A stretch of 64,000 nt of DNA from Petaurus breviceps papuanus (taxonomy: Eukaryota; Chordata; Mammalia; Diprotodontia; Petauridae). Of this stretch, positions 11,417 to 23,026 are shown one piece after another. The translations under genes and the position numbers were made by a program. The DNA lies in contig JAMXIF010001164.1 in NCBI GenBank assembly GCA_028583685.1, positions 7,958,303 through 8,022,302 on the forward strand, read 5' to 3'. Every line of letters begins with the position of its first letter. Position 1 is the first letter of the stretch. Below the pieces are notes generated by a model. That model did not search any database. It saw only the letters and a program-made list of their open reading frames with translations, and was not told the DNA's origin.

Positions 11417-11979
11417 CATTATTGGAGTCAGAGGATTTTGTGGACTAATCCCATAATTTAAGCCTTGTTTAAGAGATCACTTCCATGGAAGCATCTGCAT
11501 TGAGTTCCAAACTGGAGAGTAGAAATATTCTGCTTTTTATCTACCCAATGCAAGGTTGATAGGTGCTACTTGATTAAAATTTTTCACATTTGGAGGTTAA
11601 GATAGGAATGCCCTATAGTCAATCAGTTTTGTTTTACTTTTTTTGAAGAGACATTCATATTTCGGGCTCTCCCAAAGTTGTCCGTTATAATTCTTGCCCT
11701 AAAAAGAATAGAAAATTGCTTAGCAAAAATTCTGATTTTTTTGAGTGCTTGCTCTTTGGGTTACCAAAATGTGCACTCTTCCTTTGGAAATGTATTTGTT
11801 AGTCCAGAGAGTGGTATATTTTGTTACCCCTGAAAATGAGAACTTTTTAAAAATTAGAGTATTCTGGTCTTGGTCCAGAAGGGGTACCCTTAGCATGATA
11901 TTTCTTTCTGCCCAGAGCTAGGATGATAGGTCCAGAATTTTCCTTCCATCTTTGTTAATGCTCAATTTCCTTCTAACAG

Positions 11980-12042
11980 TTCAATATCAAGAATATCGTG
12001 ACCCAAATGAGAGAGCAACGTTTTGGTATGATTCAGACCAAG
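11980..12042 (+). CDS. PTPN20: PTPN20 penultimate coding exon (Q-loop)
   Basis: Twenty-one codons, FNIKNIVTQMREQRFGMIQTK, between acceptor ttctaacag (ends 11979) and donor aag|gtaagc. Both ends are phase 0. It continues the PTP domain after the P-loop exon. The segment corresponds to the helix and Q-loop before the last helix of PTP domains; the Gln of MIQT (12034-12036) is the water-positioning glutamine of classical PTPs. From memory human PTPN20 reads FNIMDIVAQMREQRSGMVQT here, which is the strongest single argument for the gene name. Confidence 0.92.
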
Positions 12043-12351
12043 GTAAGCTCTTACTACAGAGATGGGGCCTGAAGACATTTTGGTGGATGTCAGGAAAGTA
12101 ATCTCGAGGGTTGGTAGAATATTTTGCCATCATTAAAATATCGATGCCATTGCCATGTTGTGGAGAGAATGTTAGTCTGACTTTAGTCATAAAAGGGCAG
12201 TACTTACTCATGGCACATGAAGACACAAAGCATGGGTCATTAGAAACCAAAGTAGTAGTTATTTTAGCTCATCTTCCTGCAGATTTCCTGGGCAGACTTT
12301 CGTAGTTTTTCTGGAGTTGCTTCAAGTCACTGAATATTTTTCTTCAAGATA

Positions 12352-12530
12352 TCAACATTCAGTTCAACAAACGTTTATGAAGGACTTACTATGTGCACAA
12401 GTACTACGAAGTACCTACTGTGTACAAAGACACAAAGGAAATATTCTCTGCCCTCAAGGAACTTTTATTCTACTAAGGCGAGGCAACATGTGCACCAGTA
12501 GATAAATATAAAGTCCTACAAATGACATAT
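12352..12530 (-). mobile_element. L2 3' fragment
   Basis: Reverse-orientation L2 3' end: 'caacaaacgtttatgaagga', 'ctgccctcaaggaactttta' and 'gcaccagtagataaatataa'. Confidence 0.65.
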
Positions 12531-12997
12531 ATTTGTCCCCTTGTGCAGATCACAACCCCCCCTCTATACTGTCTATTTAAATTAACAGACAGTTTAATGA
12601 ATGACTGTGGCCAAAATACTCTCCCAAGTAGCCAACCTTCCAATAATGCTCCTTGTTGAAGCTAAATTGCTAAATTAGTCCTCAGATTACAGGCTGTTGT
12701 TGGCTTCTCCAGCTTTCGGTCCTGTTGCTGCTTTGTGCTTTCAATACACTGCCTTCGCAGATCTCTCTAACATGAGGAGACACTGAAGCACAACTTCAGT
12801 GGAGAAAAAATCATGTATGTATAAATAAAAGGAGGAGAGGCAATTAGCCAGTTCACTCCTTCTTCCTCAAACCACTTTTATTTGAAACAACTAAATAATT
12901 TAAGAAAAGAGAAGCCAATTTTCCTTAGAAAAGGGAGAGGAATGCTTTCATATTTAATGTCAGCTCACTATTTCAGGCTCCCAATGGAGATGTATTC

Positions 12998-13125
12998 TTA
13001 GAATTATAGGCTTGGGAAGAACTCTGAGAGATCTTGGAGTTCATCTCTCTCTCTAGTAGTCTATGCTGAAATCAATTCATCAGTCAACAACATTTATTAG
13101 GCTTCTTCTATATGCCAAGGAAATC
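12998..13125 (-). mobile_element. MIR/L2 fragments
   Basis: 'gaattataggcttgggaaga' followed by an L2-like tail 'caacatttattaggcttctt' in reverse orientation. Weak. Confidence 0.45.
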
Positions 13126-13392
13126 TTTTGGTCTGAAATTAACTTGTGATCTAAGGATCAAATTACCTTCAATGGATGATTACATACTTTACACTCTCTA
13201 ATCAATTATCACAATGGTTTCCTTTGAGGTCAGTTTATAGAGAGCTCCTTGGACAAATATGTCAGTCTACCAACTTTATGGCATCATTGGTAGAACTGAA
13301 AACCTTTCAAATGTGCCTGGCCAACTGATTGATATTCGTGTTTGCTATAGGTGCAAATTAATTATTTTGCTTTTATTTTCATGTATATTTAG

Positions 13393-13473
13393 GAGCAGTA
13401 TCACTTTTGTTATGAAATCGTGCTTTATGTTCTACGGAAAATTCTAGCCACTGCGATCAGTTCCATTGAATAA
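13393..13473 (+). CDS. PTPN20: PTPN20 terminal coding exon and stop
   Basis: Acceptor tatatttag (ends 13392), then 26 codons EQYHFCYEIVLYVLRKIL ATAISSIE and TAA at 13471-13473. The first part is the final helix of the PTP domain; from memory human PTPN20 reads EQYHFCYDIVLEVLRKLL. The last eight residues (ATAISSIE) are not recognised and make the tail a little longer than in the human protein as I remember it (which ends shortly after RKLL). The frame is open and joins the previous exon in phase 0. Confidence 0.92.
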   Translation, partial: EQYHFCYEIVLYVLRKILATAISSIE

Positions 13474-15060
13474 GAATGGTTCTTCTTGCGTTGCATCTGA
13501 AAGTGACCAAGTGGCTTGGTGTCTGTCTCCTCCTCCATGGACATTTGCTAGCTTATGGACAAAATAGCATATTTTTGTTAGTGTATTCAAGTACCTTGGT
13601 ATCTGAAGAGCCTCTGAAGGTAGTAAAATACAGGTTGAGGATGAAATAATGCTTAAAAGAAACATATTGCCTCATAGTGGTTATTTTCAATCTTATCACA
13701 ATGCTACCCCTAACTCAATGAGACCATCATCATAGAAAGTAACCGAGCGGCTGACAGGGAAAAATAAAGGGTCTTGAACATTTTGGATAAGATTTTATTC
13801 AGGAAGGACAACTAAATGTTAACCCTAAAGGTTTCCAGAACTTTATTAAATACTTGTTTGGGGGAGAATTTAAGGCCAATAAATTTCAGGATAACAGCAA
13901 TTATCTCTTGCAGGTACTTCAAAGAGAATCTTGTTTCTGTTCTTTGACTAAAGAGTTGGTATTTCAGACTGGTTCTTTGGATAATCCAGTCTACAAAAGA
14001 CCCAATTAGGATGCAGTTACTGTGTCTAAGCAATGTGGATTCCATTTCCAGTTTTCTTCTGCATCCCTCTGGGAGCTTGATGAGATTTCATGGGGAAGAT
14101 GGTATCTTTGAGTAGTTGCATATATGTGCAGAGCAAGAGGGCATAGGGAAAATGCAGAAGGTGGTCAGGATTCTCCCCTTCCACATGAGCATACAGAAAT
14201 GAAGAGTTCAAGATGGAAATGGGTATTTCTGTGTAAGAGCCAACAAGTAACTTCTGCCCAACCGTTCCACCCTAACACTTGGAGAATTACTCAGCCTGTT
14301 GTGTTGGTATAAAAAAAAAGTTTTTTTTGGCTTGTTATTCCTTGCCCTTTAGCTGACCAATAACTTTTGAATAAAAAATATCATTCTGTAATTCTGAATT
14401 GTCCACAAGATCCCTTAAAGTACAGGTTTTCTTTTTCTGTCTGGGATTTGTGATAATTCATTTCTTTCTCTTTTTTTCCCTCCCCTAAAAAAAACTTAGA
14501 AGTTTCAATTGGTTTTCTGATTTTCAGGAAAAAAAAACTAATTTGGATTTCTGGAAAGAAAGACTTGCATGTTTCCTTTTGAAGGATGTAACTACTATTA
14601 CATTCAGCTTAGATAGGAACTTGTGAATCGATAAAGAATAAGTGATATTATGTAAGGGAGTTTCAGTTCTACACTGTATACTATCATCAATTAAAAGGAA
14701 TTGATGAAACTCTGTACATTCAAGTGGTATTGATTAGTGCATCAGGGTGACTTATGCAGCACACAGGGGAAATGCCTGAAGTCACAGTTGTAGATCCTGG
14801 ATTCTTAAGAGGCTTAATTGCTTTCCTTAACTGAATGTACACTTGAATTTGCTGAGAGGAATTGATGGTTTTTAGATAATTGGTTTTTTTTTCTGCTGGG
14901 TAATATACCATGTATGTATGTATTTGCTTTACAATTTTATGTTAAATCAAAATGATAATTTTATGTATCTTGTTCTGTTGAGCAGTAGTCAGTAGAAGCA
15001 TTTGGCCTTAGATATTTATTCACTATATTTGATAGCCCTCTCTATTTTTTGTAAAATAAA
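13474..15060 (+). other. PTPN20: Probable PTPN20 3' UTR and downstream sequence
   Basis: Repeat-poor sequence directly after the stop. AATAAA hexamers occur at 13763-13768, 14370-14375 and 15055-15060. Which one is used cannot be told from sequence; the first gives a 3' UTR of about 300 nt, the last about 1.6 kb. The reading frame at 15002-15346 looks like chance. Confidence 0.4.
13763..13768 (+). promoter_or_regulatory. Candidate poly(A) signal AATAAA (proximal)
   Basis: First canonical hexamer after the PTPN20 stop, about 290 nt downstream. T-rich sequence follows. Alternatives lie at 14370 and 15055. Confidence 0.35.
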
Positions 15061-16190
15061 TGTGCTATATATACTGTATGACACACTTTTGTATAGGATT
15101 GTTCAAATGGAAATGTTTACTATGTATTGTACAAAAGTGTTTTTATTTAGCTGGGCTCAAGATTTTTCTTCTGAAGCCAACTTCTGTGATCGATGCTGGT
15201 GTTCTTTTCGGCATATTCGTTCCTTAGCTTCTGCATACTATTTTTACAGCTGGACCAATTTTCAATTTTCCAGGGAAATTAAAGTAGCAAATTTGGAAAT
15301 ATCGACTGAATTTATTTTCATTTTGGTCTCAAAGAGGGAATTCTAACTGCAAAAAGGTTTTACTAATTGAAATATTCTTGTAACAAATGGTGACTCAAAT
15401 TTTGCCCTAAGTTAGGAATATGGAACTCCCATTGACACCTATGGGAGTATCTCATGGCTTCTTTGGATACACCGGGTTTATGTTTTTTTTTGTTTTGTTT
15501 TTAGACCTTACCCTGTATACACATTAGTTAATGTTCAACTTTAATTAAACATTTTTAAACAATCTTTGTGCACAATATTTATACACTAGATCTAAATGTC
15601 TTTCTCTAGAAGTGACCTCTATTTTTATCCTGATAGATCTTAGAAATATGGTTTTCTTTGAGTTTGCTTTTTTTTTCTTGAAACTGCCCATGACATAATG
15701 GAGTTATTAATTCAGTTCACATTTTCTGTTCATGGATCATTTAACTGAGCTGTTTTTTATGGAAAACCTCAAAGGAAAACACCTTGAAATCAGTGATGTA
15801 ATAGCAAATTGAAAACTCCCTCAAGTAATGAGGTCTCAGTGTACATTCCTTCTTAATTGTTTTTCATCTCTAGGTGGAATGTGTTTTCCTGTTTGTGAGT
15901 CTCACTGGGGTGTTGGCTCAGAGGTCTCAAAGGGTAATCATGAAGTCAGAAAGACTGCAGGGTGCCAGGCAAGACAAGGGAAATTTATTTAGAGGGTCAA
16001 AACAGTCTATTGATGATGCACCAACAAGCAGAACTATAAAGAGGGGGCAGAGGTTGTAATACTTACTAGGGTAAATTTATCCCTCATTTTTGATTGCTTG
16101 AGTGGTGGAAATGAGCTCAGATTGCAATATAACATTATTATATGACTCTGGAGTTTAACGGAAATGTCACCTTTGATGTAAAACTCATTT
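15061..16190. other. Unassigned stretch downstream of PTPN20
   Basis: Mostly A/T-rich sequence without recognised repeats. 15850-16065 is less A/T-rich and may be an old repeat that I cannot name. Confidence 0.4.
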
Positions 16191-16199
16191 TTTGGGGTA

Positions 16200-17640
16200 C
16201 TTAAAAGTGAAATCAGTGGAACAGATTAGTTACACAACATCCAGAAGAAAATGAGCCTAGGAGTCCAGTATTAAATATACTAGCTAACGGTGTAAGGACT
16301 CACTATTTGACAAAAACTTCTGGGAAAATTGGACAAGATTATGGAAGAAGCTTAGACCAACATCTCATACCTTATATGGAGAAAAGCTCCAAATGAACAT
16401 AAAAGGTGAAATGATAAACTATTTAGAGAACAAGTCAAAATTACCTAGCAGAAATATTGATAGAGAAAAGGTTAATGATCAAATAAGGGATAGAGAGGGT
16501 CACAGAAGATAAAATGGATAATTTTGATCACATGTAATTAAAAATGTTTTGTGCAAAAATCCAATAAAACTAAGATTAAAAGGTAAGCTGCAGAAAAAAA
16601 ATCTTTGCAGTAAGTTTCTCTGAAAAAGGGCTCATTTCATATATATAGATATATATCTATATAGATCAGATTCAATTTTAAATGAATGATAACCATTCCC
16701 CAACTGCACAATGATCTAAAGATATGAAAAAATAGTTTTGAATGAACAAAATCCAGGCTACCAATAACCATATGAAAAAATGCTCCAAATTAAAAAAAAT
16801 GAAGAAATGCAAATTAAAGCAATGCTGGGATTTTACCTTATACCCATCACATTGGCAATGACAAAAAAGAAAGTAACAAATGTTGTAGGGACTATGGGAA
16901 AACAGGCATATTAACTCACTATTGTTGGAACTGTGAATTGGTCCAAACATTCTGGAAAACAATTTGGAATTATACATAAAAATAACTAAACTCAGTCATA
17001 ACACTGCTGGACCGATACCAGAAAGAGATCAAAGGAAGAGTAAAAAGTCTTATGTGTACAAAAATATTTAAAGCTGCTCTTTTTGTGATGGTAAAAAGCT
17101 GAATACCAGGTGGATGACCATCAGTTGGAATGGATGAGCAAATTGTGGCATATGAATGTAATGAAATACTAGCATGCTATAAAAATGTGGAAAAAAACTG
17201 ATTTTAAAAACTTATGGAAAGACAAAATGAACTGATGCAGAGTGAAGTGAGGAGAATCAGAAAAAAAATTATGCTATAATCTCCGTTACAGAAACGAATA
17301 TTTCTGAAGACTTATATAAACTGAAAAACAATGAAATAACCAAACCAAGAGAACACATACACTAACAATACAGCAAAAACAAAAAACATAGCTCTGATCA
17401 AAGCAATGATCACTCATGATTCTAGAGGACCAATGATGTTATCCATCTCCTGACAGAAAGCTGATACACTCAAGGAGAAAAAAGTATTTTTAAGGACATC
17501 ATCAATGAGGGATTTTGTTTTGCTTGACTATGCTTTTTTGTTACTTAGGCTTTTTTCCCTCTCAGTGGGGTAGGATGTGAGAGGGAGAGAAAATCTGTAT
17601 TAATTTTTAAAAAATGCACAAGTTCTTTTGAGAAGAAAAA
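16200..17640 (+). mobile_element. L1 LINE, 3' part of ORF2 and 3' UTR
   Basis: Follows marsupial L1: 'gataaaatggataattttga', 'gcaaattaaagcaatgctgg', 'ttctggaaaacaatttggaa', 'atgtgtacaaaaatatttaa', 'gatgcagagtgaagtgagga' (ORF2 C-terminal segment and 3' UTR). The coding frame is broken many times. 5'-truncated, + strand. Confidence 0.85.
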
Positions 17641-17690
17641 GAATGGCTTTTTCTTGTACTCCATGAATTTTTTTTAAAGTACATACAAAT

Positions 17691-17840
17691 GGGGGCAGCC
17701 AGGTAGCACAGCGAGTAAGAGCACCGGCCCCAGTGTCGGGATGACCTGGGGATTGAATCCAGGCTCAAACAGCACCCACCCAGAAACACCTGGCCATGTA
17801 ACCTTGAGCAAGTTACTTAACCCCAATTGCTAAAAAAAAG
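17691..17840 (+). mobile_element. Marsupial tRNA-headed SINE, short type, with perfect target duplication
   Basis: Starts GGGGGCAGCCAGGTAGCACA and ends CCCCAATTGCTAAAAAAAAG. The 15 bp aaagtacatacaaat flanks it at 17676-17690 and 17841-17855; the following gg is also matched. The clean duplication suggests one of the younger insertions here, though the body has diverged from the usual head sequence. Confidence 0.9.
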
Positions 17841-18069
17841 AAAGTACATACAAATGGAATCATATTTTCCATTGATTTTTGTTATTTCAGAAATGCATCA
17901 TCTTAATTTCTGATTCACAGTCACTAGCTGGGCCCTACTGCCTTTGCATTTTTAGCTTCATTGCTTGCCTTCCACCTCCATTCTCTGTCCAGAGAAGGGT
18001 AATAGTAATGTCAGGGACTCCTGATTCTGTTAATGTCAGAATTATTGTACTATTTTCAGCTTATGTATA

Positions 18070-18160
18070 ATTTATAATCTCAGTTGTTTAGGGCTTAGAT
18101 TAAATGACTTACCTTGGGTCTCACAGCTATAAGTATTAGAGGCAGAATTTGAACCCAGGT
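18070..18160 (-). mobile_element. MIR fragment
   Basis: Reverse MIR core: 'aaatgacttaccttgggtct' and 'gcagaatttgaacccaggtc'. Confidence 0.6.
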
Positions 18161-18242
18161 CTCTCTTCCTCCTCCCTTCCCTCTCCTCCTCCCTTCCCTC
18201 TCTTCCTCCCTTCCCCTCCCCTCCCTTCTCCTCTACTGTCTG

Positions 18243-18318
<76 letters not shown>

Positions 18319-18346
18319 TCTCTTCCCCCTCTCTTCCTCTCTCTTT
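18160..18346. repeat. Polypyrimidine tract with (TC)35
   Basis: Two all-pyrimidine runs, 18160-18234 (75 nt) and 18243-18346 (104 nt), separated by eight bases. The second contains 35 perfect TC units (18247-18316). It can in principle form triplex (H-DNA). The long serine/leucine reading frame across it is an artefact. Confidence 0.95.
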
Positions 18347-18419
18347 ATACACCTCTTCCCCTCTCTCCTTTCCCTCTGCCTCCCCTCTTCTCCTTCCCCT
18401 ATAGATTTTCAATACATGA

Positions 18420-19125
18420 ACACTTAAGGTGCTCTTCCTTAAATGAATCTTCTAGTTAATACTTTTTATCAAAAAAAGATTATAATGTAAATGACTGTTG
18501 AATTAGCTGTTTGGAAAGTTTAGGAGTTTATATACAGTAAAATTCTACATGTAACACAGTATCTCCACAATATTATTCTATCCAAAAATTTTATCAAATT
18601 CAGATTGAATTGATGAACTGGATAATCAACTGCTTCTAAGTACATCTATTAGCATGCATCTGTAGGCATTGCATCTCTTAGGATGAGGGGCATGCCAATG
18701 GTAACTGGCTAAATCCATCAAGCAATGCTGTAGCCTTAGGTGGCAGCTGCCAGTCTATCTGGGGGCTTGAGGTGGGTGGGAGAAATTCTACTGTCTACCT
18801 GGTATGCCTTCTGTTTCCTTGTCTCTGCTTGGTATGCTTATTCCCATTAGGAAAATATGTGAGCAATCTCCCAGTGGGTGTTCTAAAGAGTAGAAGCAGC
18901 TGGTGAGATGAAAAAGTTTGGCGACTATTGAGCCTAATTATTTGAAAAATTCAGTTGCCAATCTGGGACACCTTACCCAAACTGGCCCATGGGAAAATCC
19001 ACACAGAAAATCCTGGGTTTGGTGTTAACCCTTTGGTAATTACTCATTCTCTGAGCCTGGACAAGTTAATATTTTCTTCAGCACTTTAAAACAATTTTAG
19101 GGTTGAAAACATCCTTAATTGAGTA
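18420..19125. other. Unassigned stretch
   Basis: No repeat or gene recognised. Moderately A/T rich, with a G-richer patch around 18700-18800. Confidence 0.4.
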
Positions 19126-19129
19126 AAAT

Positions 19130-19375
19130 AAGATTGGGGAAACAGGTAGTTTGCTGGATAGACTTTTCTACTTGAGAGTCAGGAAGATATGAGTTTGAAT
19201 TTTGCCTTAGGTTGGGAATTTAATCTTACTTGGCAACAGTTTCCTCATTGGTTAAAAAAAAGAAGATAATAACAGCACTGGTTTCACAGTTTTGTAATGA
19301 GTATTGAATGAAAAAACACATATTTGCACTTTGCAAAATTTTAAAGTACTCTATAACTATCATTATGAATTTTCG
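19130..19375 (+). mobile_element. CORE-SINE, decayed
   Basis: 'aaacaggtagtttgctggat', 'gagagtcaggaagatatgag' and a tail 'tttaaagtactctataacta'. Same class as 10375-10640, more diverged. Confidence 0.7.
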
Positions 19376-19544
19376 CATAATCAAAGCTCAATCTTGAAGG
19401 CTTGGAAAAAAATCCAGCACCTCCATGATTTCTCTTGTAATAATTAGGTCCTCCAAGTGGTACATCCACAAGAAAAGCTACAAACTCTCCCTAGATGGTC
19501 ATTTACTTCTCTACTATCTTTGTTTCACTCTACCATGAAGGTTG

Positions 19545-19640
19545 CTCACTTAGATTTCCCTGGACCTTAGTATGCTCATCTGTAAAACAAAGGGGTTGGA
19601 GATGCCTTCAAGCTCTAATCCAATGATTTTTTGTTCTTTT
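19545..19640 (+). mobile_element. MIR fragment
   Basis: 'agtatgctcatctgtaaaac' then 'ttggagatgccttcaagctc', the 3' half of a MIR. Confidence 0.6.
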
Positions 19641-20414
19641 AAGTTAACAGAGTGAACTTTGGTAAGCCAATTAAATTTTCAGTGCTCCTGGCAACTGAGT
19701 AAGACTCTATTGCAGATGAGTTACTGATCTGCCCAGGAGAAGGTAATTTCTACCTCCATGAGCATTTTACCACCACCAGAACCCCACAAATTTGACTATG
19801 TAAATTTCCAGGCAATTTAGATATTCAGTAATTGGATTTCTGACAAACTGGTATTTTAAAAATAATTTTAAAAAACCTTTTCATGAGAAAACCTTTAAAA
19901 GGCTTTTTGTAAAAATTCATTTTCTAAATTTCATTACAGTGATCAAACAGGAACAAACCCAAACTTACTAGAAATGTGATGTCATGGGATTTATTAAAAT
20001 AAGCATGTTATCTCTTGAAATGTGACTAGCAGATAGGTTTTCTTGTTTTTATAGGCAGATTTTTTAATAAAATCAGGAACACAGGTTGCTTGCAGAACTC
20101 CCTATTTGGCTAGACCTGAAAAATCTGGAAAATGCTTGGTAGAAATCAGAGTTTGTCATATACCACAATAAGACCAAAGTTAATATGATGTCCAAACATT
20201 AAAGGTTAAAAGAGAACATCAGGCATCTTTCAGAGCTGTGGTTAGGGAAAGACTTCAATAACAAAAGCACGGGCATAATTTCAAAAACTCTAAATGAACC
20301 CCAAACTCTCAAACAGTGGAATGACTAAGCGGCAGAGTCAGCCTGAATTTTATATGTCCTACCAAAGGTAAGTGTTATTCGTGGACTCTGGCTCAGAGTA
20401 GCACGTGTAACTCA

Positions 20415-21245
20415 GGTCAGGTAGCATTTACAAAGAACCTACTATGTTCCAGGCACTGTGCAAAACAATGGAATACCAAGAAAGGCAAAAACAAAACAAA
20501 AATCCAGTCCCTGATCTCAAGGAGCTCACTGTTGAATAGGGGAAGCAACATATAAACAAATATGTAGAAACAAGATTTTTATAGGATGAATAGGAACCAA
20601 TCTTAGAAGGCCCTAGTATTAAGGCAGATTGGTAAAGGCTTCCTACAGAAGGAGGAACTTTAGCCGAGACCTGATAGAAGCCAGAGAAACCAGCCAGTGG
20701 AGAGGCGAAGGGAGAGAATTTCAGTTATGGGGACAGCCAATGGAAATGCCTCATTTTTGGGAGCTAGGTGGCACAATGGATAGTTCTCTGGGCCTAGAGT
20801 CAGGAAGACTCATTTTCATGAGTTCAAATCTGGCCTCAGACACTGTGTGGCCCTGGGCAAGTCACTTAACCAGGTTTGCCTCACTTTTCTCATTTGTAAA
20901 ATGAACTGGAGAGGGAATGGCAAACCACTACAGTATCTTTGCCAAGAAAACTCCAAATGGAGTCATAAAGAGTTGTATATGACCAAACAACAATATCAGG
21001 ACATGAAGTGTGGTAAGAAACATTAAGGAGACCAGTGTCACTGGATCACAGAGTACACAGAAGGGACTGAGGTACAAAGACTGGAGAGGTAGAAGGTAGA
21101 CAGATTACGCAGGGCTTTGAATATGAAACAGAAGATTTTATATTTGATCCTATAGGTTCTGTCAGTGGGGATGAGGTGGGGGTGGAAAACAGGGTTTAAA
21201 TAATGACAGTAAGTGGGATGGAGAAGGTATGGTGGAATCATTGAG
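20415..21245 (-). mobile_element. L2-type LINE, split by a SINE
   Basis: Minus-strand L2. The 3' tail is at 20420-20540 and the body continues to 20755, then resumes at 20995-21245. The minus strand at 21165-21080 encodes RIKYKIFCFIFKALRNLSTFYLSSL, an L2 RT-region match. Broken frames. Confidence 0.8.
20757..20993 (+). mobile_element. Marsupial SINE with RTE/BovB-type tail
   Basis: tRNA-like head 'ggagctaggtggcacaatgg', CORE-like centre, then 'gggaatggcaaaccactaca', 'atctttgccaagaaaactcc' and 'atgaccaaacaacaa'. The tail matches the RTE LINE family present at 26870-29978, its likely partner for retrotransposition. Nested in an L2. Confidence 0.85.
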
Positions 21246-21454
21246 GAATGGGTTCAGGCAGGTAATAAATGTTGCTTCATGCTACTGGATGTCAGAATTT
21301 AACTGGAAAGGAAAAGTTCATGAGGGGAAAAGGGACTCAAGGGTCAAGCAGGTTAAAACAAGGCAATTGGTGGAGGAAGCTGTTTTCCTTCTTAGTGTAG
21401 CCCTGTATGGTGGATTCTGTAGCACCTCATTTCATTCCAGATAATCATTTGTAA

Positions 21455-21560
21455 ATGATAATGATGATGGGAAGAGCTTTGAGTTTAGAGCCAAGAGACT
21501 TGGATCTGAAGGTTAACTGCTACCCATCACCCATAGGACCTTTGAATTTCTGGGTTCCTC
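21455..21560 (+). mobile_element. MIR fragment
   Basis: 'gaagagctttgagtttagag' and 'aagagacttggatctgaagg'. Weak 5' part of a MIR. Confidence 0.4.
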
Positions 21561-22080
21561 ATCCATATTTCCACTTCTATCCCTCTCTTTCCCCTTTCCT
21601 TATTGTTTGGGGTTTGGGTCTAGCAAAGCTGACAGGAAGCCAAGAGAAGTGTGATCCTAAGGCAATATGGATATACCCAGGGGAAACAGGAGCAAAGACA
21701 AGGGCAACACTTCTCTCCTACATTGACTTCCAGTTCCATAAGACTGCCTTTTGGGGTCACTTTTGTCTAGATGGGGTCAGAGGTCCTTGACAGTGATCAG
21801 ACAAGCAACTGAATTCCAGTTTGTGCGGAATCCCACAACTGAATCCCTGTGCTGTGAGTGAACCCAAACCTAGACTCCAGAGTTCCTGCATCTGTGACTG
21901 ATGAGTCAAATCTCCTGGAATAACTAGGTTGTTATGCTATTTTGCCTATGCCACTGGGGACTCAAGCTGTATTTGTCCTAGAGCCCTTCAGTCTAGCCAA
22001 TGTCTGGGGACTTTCAGGGTCGAGGAGAGTGACAGGCTTGCGGTGGATTGGTAAATGTTTATGATCTATTCTTATTTATA
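21560..22080. other. Unassigned stretch
   Basis: No recognised repeat. An open frame of 111 codons ends at 21790 but has no recognisable protein content. Confidence 0.4.
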
Positions 22081-22085
22081 TTGCA

Positions 22086-22260
22086 TCATGTCATGTCATG
22101 TCATGCCATGCCATGTCATGTAATATCATATCATAACACATGACATTATATTATTCTATTCTATTATGCATTAGTATATATTATATACTAATTATTATTA
22201 GTATATATTATGTATTAGTAATGTTATATTATTCTATTTTTAGTATTAGTATTGATTCTA
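22086..22260. repeat. Low-complexity (TGTCA)n-like and TATTAGTA-type repeat
   Basis: Five-base units close to catgt (22086-22130) followed by A/T-rich imperfect repeats of 'ttagtatata'. Typical degenerate microsatellite. Confidence 0.8.
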
Positions 22261-22399
22261 TGTTAAGAACAAATACATTGTGCAGAATTCCAGTATCTTT
22301 GCCTGCTTTGGGGAGGAAATGGGGTCCACTGTCAAGGTCACGTATCAAGTCTTTGACAAAAAGTGTGTTCAAAAGGCGGCAGGGTTCACTACTAGGTGG

Positions 22400-22590
22400 G
22401 CTTTGATAGAAAGTTGGCTTCATCCTTATGACAACTCTGTGAGATAGGTAGCTCAAAGACTTAGATTTTCATTTGATGGACTTAGATTTTCATTTGATGG
22501 ATAAGGTCAAATGATTTCTCCAACGTTATGTGGAGGGTAAGTGGCAGAGCCAAAGAATTGAACTTGAATATTTCAATCTCTATTCATTCT
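22400..22590 (-). mobile_element. MIR fragment with a 21 bp tandem duplication
   Basis: Reverse MIR: 'tatgacaactctgtgagata' and 'gtaagtggcagagccaaaga'. Inside, gacttagattttcatttgatg (21 nt, interrupted here only by wording) is perfectly repeated at 22458-22478 and 22479-22499. Confidence 0.6.
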
Positions 22591-22679
22591 ATTGATCTGC
22601 CTTTTTCTCAAGGACTTCAGAGCTCTATTATCATGTACAATCCCCCATTTTATAGGAACTACTATGGTATATTCTGTAG

Positions 22680-22925
22680 CATATAGGCGGCCAGTGGATA
22701 TAGAAGGGCAGGACTTGCAGTCAGGAGGGAACTGAGTTAAAACTCTGCCTCTCACACTCCTTAGCTATGTCTCTGGGCAAGTAACTTAAACTCAGGGCCT
22801 CAGTTTACTAATTTTTGAAGATGGAAATTATAATAGTACCTACCTCATAGGGTTGTTGTAAGGATCAAATAAGTTAAAATATGAAAAGTATTTTCAAACT
22901 TTAAACCATTATATACATTCTAACT
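22680..22925 (+). mobile_element. CORE-SINE
   Basis: 'ggcggccagtggatatagaa', 'gcttagctatgtctctgggc'-like core and 'cctcatagggttgttgtaag' tail region. Diverged. Confidence 0.75.
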
Positions 22926-22927
22926 AT

Positions 22928-23026
22928 CATGATGATGATGGTGATGATGATGATGTTGCTGATGAAGGTGGTAATGATGATGATGGTGATGAAGATGGTG
23001 ACGATGATGATGGTGGTGGTGGTGGG
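22928..23026. repeat. (GAT)n imperfect trinucleotide repeat
   Basis: About 100 bp of GAT/GGT units beyond the SINE tail, ending in (GGT)n. It probably grew from the SINE 3' end. Confidence 0.9.

Larger units (their letters stand above)
3485..11979 (+). other. PTPN20: PTPN20 intron, 8.5 kb
   Basis: Starts gtaagt and ends ttctaacag. It holds L2, MIR, CORE-SINE, CR1/L3 and unclassified repeats listed separately. Stretches 3730-4460, 5900-6640, 7575-8135 and 9130-10370 hold nothing that I could assign. Confidence 0.85.
12043..13392 (+). other. PTPN20: PTPN20 last intron, 1.35 kb
   Basis: gtaagc to tatatttag. It contains an L2 tail fragment near 12350 and a MIR/L2 fragment near 13000; the rest is unassigned. 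Confidence 0.85.

Noticed and set aside
15002-15346. 114-codon open frame just downstream of PTPN20
   Set aside because: No recognisable domain, A/T-rich codon make-up, no Kozak-like start, and it lies in likely 3' UTR or downstream sequence.
18149-18427. Leucine/serine-rich open frame
   Set aside because: It is translation of the polypyrimidine and (TC)n tract.
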